A DNA stretch of 64,000 bases from contig NZ_FZNP01000005.1 of assembly GCF_900188105.1 (NCBI RefSeq), positions 1 to 64,000 of the forward strand, read 5' to 3'. This DNA comes from Actinomadura mexicana. Its GTDB lineage: Bacteria; Actinomycetota; Actinomycetes; Streptosporangiales; Streptosporangiaceae. The notes below the pieces were generated by a model that worked only from the letters and a program-made list of their open reading frames with translations, was not told the origin of the DNA and did no database searches. The translations under genes were made by a program, and so were the position numbers. Shown here in pieces: positions 63,517 through 64,000 of the stretch (position 1 is its first letter; every line of letters begins with the position of its first letter).

Positions 63517-63764
63517 TAACCGATACAGAAAAGCACTCCTGGCACCGCGGCGAAACGTTAAGGTCGCATTCAGGAAGCATGCTGGCAACATCTCCGGCGC
63601 ACCCGGCAGTACCTCCTGCGTATCCCGGGGAAAAGCGGATCGCGGCCCGCCTCAAAACCGCCCAAATTGCACCCGAATCGGGAAAGCCCTCAGTCATACC
63701 CGCTGGCGACCAGCCCAAACATCTCGTCGATAACATCTATCTGCGATCACCGCGCGAGATTCGC

Positions 63765-63770
63765 TAAATT
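63765..63770 (+). promoter_or_regulatory. -10-like element directly before ectA
   Basis: TAAATT ends 8 bp before the ATG at 63779, so transcription would begin at the start codon. No Shine-Dalgarno is present, consistent with a leaderless ectA mRNA. The -35 is weak. Confidence 0.35.
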
Positions 63771-63778
63771 GCCTGGAC

Positions 63779-64000
63779 ATGGCAGCGCAACCCCTGGAAT
63801 CACCGACCCGACGCCCCGGGAAGAACGAGACGAACGCGGAAGTGCAACTCCAGGAGCCGAGCCTCGCCGATGGACCCGCGCTTTGGCGGCTCGCCCGGGA
63901 CTCACGAGTCCTGGACGTCAACTCGCCGTACAGCTACGCGCTCTGGTGCCGCGATTTCGCGGACACTTCCATCGTCGCGCGCGACGGGGCGGGCCCGTGC
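63779..64000 (+). CDS. ectA: Diaminobutyrate acetyltransferase, N-terminal part (runs off right edge)
   Basis: Seventy-four residues are visible. After a variable lead (MAAQPLESPTRRPGKNETNA) comes ALWRLARDSRVLDVNSPYSY and ALWCRDFADTSIVARDGAG, the EctA signature of the GNAT domain. The enzyme acetylates L-2,4-diaminobutyrate, the second step to the osmoprotectant ectoine. ectB, ectC and perhaps ectD are expected just beyond the window. The start lacks a ribosome binding site. Confidence 0.92.
   Translation, partial: MAAQPLESPTRRPGKNETNAEVQLQEPSLADGPALWRLARDSRVLDVNSPYSYALWCRDFADTSIVARDGAGPC

Larger units (their letters stand above)
63163..63778 (+). other. 616-bp non-coding region upstream of ectA
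   Basis: No open frame here has convincing coding character. It contains an inverted repeat at 63168-63182 (CGTCA-TAGAG-TGACG), two hairpins after pip, a GC-rich middle, then from about 63500 a markedly AT-richer stretch with a Crp-like site. The AT-rich part may be a long ectA control region, a small RNA or an Lsr2 target. Confidence 0.5.

Noticed and set aside
63379-63591. 70-codon minus-strand frame upstream of ectA
   Set aside because: It has no ribosome binding site and mixed AT/GC composition, and it overlaps the regulatory palindrome.
63462-63767. 101-codon open frame upstream of ectA
   Set aside because: It lacks a ribosome binding site, has no similarity I recognise and spans the Crp-like site. 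Codon use is unlike the neighbours.

Overview
The window reads as the chromosome of a high-GC actinomycete, most probably Actinomadura or another Thermomonosporaceae (inference). The evidence is very high GC with heavy GC3 bias, frequent GTG/TTG starts, Lsr2 proteins, a GTP-type PEP carboxykinase, an SoxR with a CIGCGC-type cluster motif, and the actinobacterial block ctpS - Nudix - xerD - parA - scpA - scpB - rluB - aroH - tyrA - cmk - der. I see no rRNA, prophage, insertion sequence, CRISPR array or biosynthetic gene cluster. About 60 genes are supported.

Layout. (1) 1-3262: the start of an acyl-CoA dehydrogenase, then a LysR regulator divergent from a two-gene galactarate/talarate module (KDG dehydratase plus an enolase-superfamily dehydratase). 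(2) 3263-3530: three tandem tRNA-like sequences on the minus strand (Ala-UGC, a Phe-GAA-like gene with an abnormal anticodon loop, and a broken Gly-UCC-like copy). (3) 3531-9783: a 42-residue protein, a PrmC-related methyltransferase, a pentapeptide-repeat protein, a PrsW-family protease, and an MFS pump divergent from a second LysR. (4) 9872-15736: an orphan cytochrome b (qcrB) convergent with an orphan oxidase subunit I (ctaD), then a zinc alcohol dehydrogenase and a SnoaL-like protein. (5) 15788-24402: two PucR-type regulators flanking katE, tandem lsr2 genes and a CASTOR/POLLUX-like ion-channel protein. (6) 24534-28846: an MBL-fold hydrolase, two CNNM-type membrane proteins, and an autoregulated-looking HTH plus stand-alone Clp N-domain pair. 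(7) 28899-35353: a nitrilase-family hydrolase with a DUF3516 helicase, an HD protein and 6-phosphogluconate dehydrogenase. (8) 35510-41803: a HAD phosphomutase with a GH65 phosphorylase, soxR, an HdeD-like protein and pckG. (9) 41982-48272: the molybdate operon (HTH-TOBE regulator, modABC), an esterase, a deoxyribosyltransferase-Nudix fusion and two small membrane proteins. (10) 48447-59689: the conserved chromosome-segregation/translation block. (11) 60069-64000: a long coiled-coil protein, proline iminopeptidase, a 616-bp regulatory region and the start of ectA.

How the genes fit together. Carbon handling is a recurring theme: galactarate breakdown to 2-oxoglutarate semialdehyde, a GH65 phosphorylase coupled to beta-phosphoglucomutase, the pentose phosphate step (gnd), and gluconeogenesis (pckG), whose promoter carries a Crp-like and a DasR-like palindrome. 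Redox and stress functions are katE, soxR, the orphan respiratory subunits, the Clp N-domain pair and ectoine synthesis. The ctpS-der block is housekeeping and co-directional on the minus strand.

The signals most worth following are the degenerate tRNA array, the pckG control region, the HTH/Clp-N unit with an apparently leaderless promoter, the deoxyribosyltransferase-Nudix fusion, and the 57-bp direct repeats with a Met-Gln-stop micro-ORF upstream of ctpS. No entirely new multi-gene system can be demonstrated from sequence alone.
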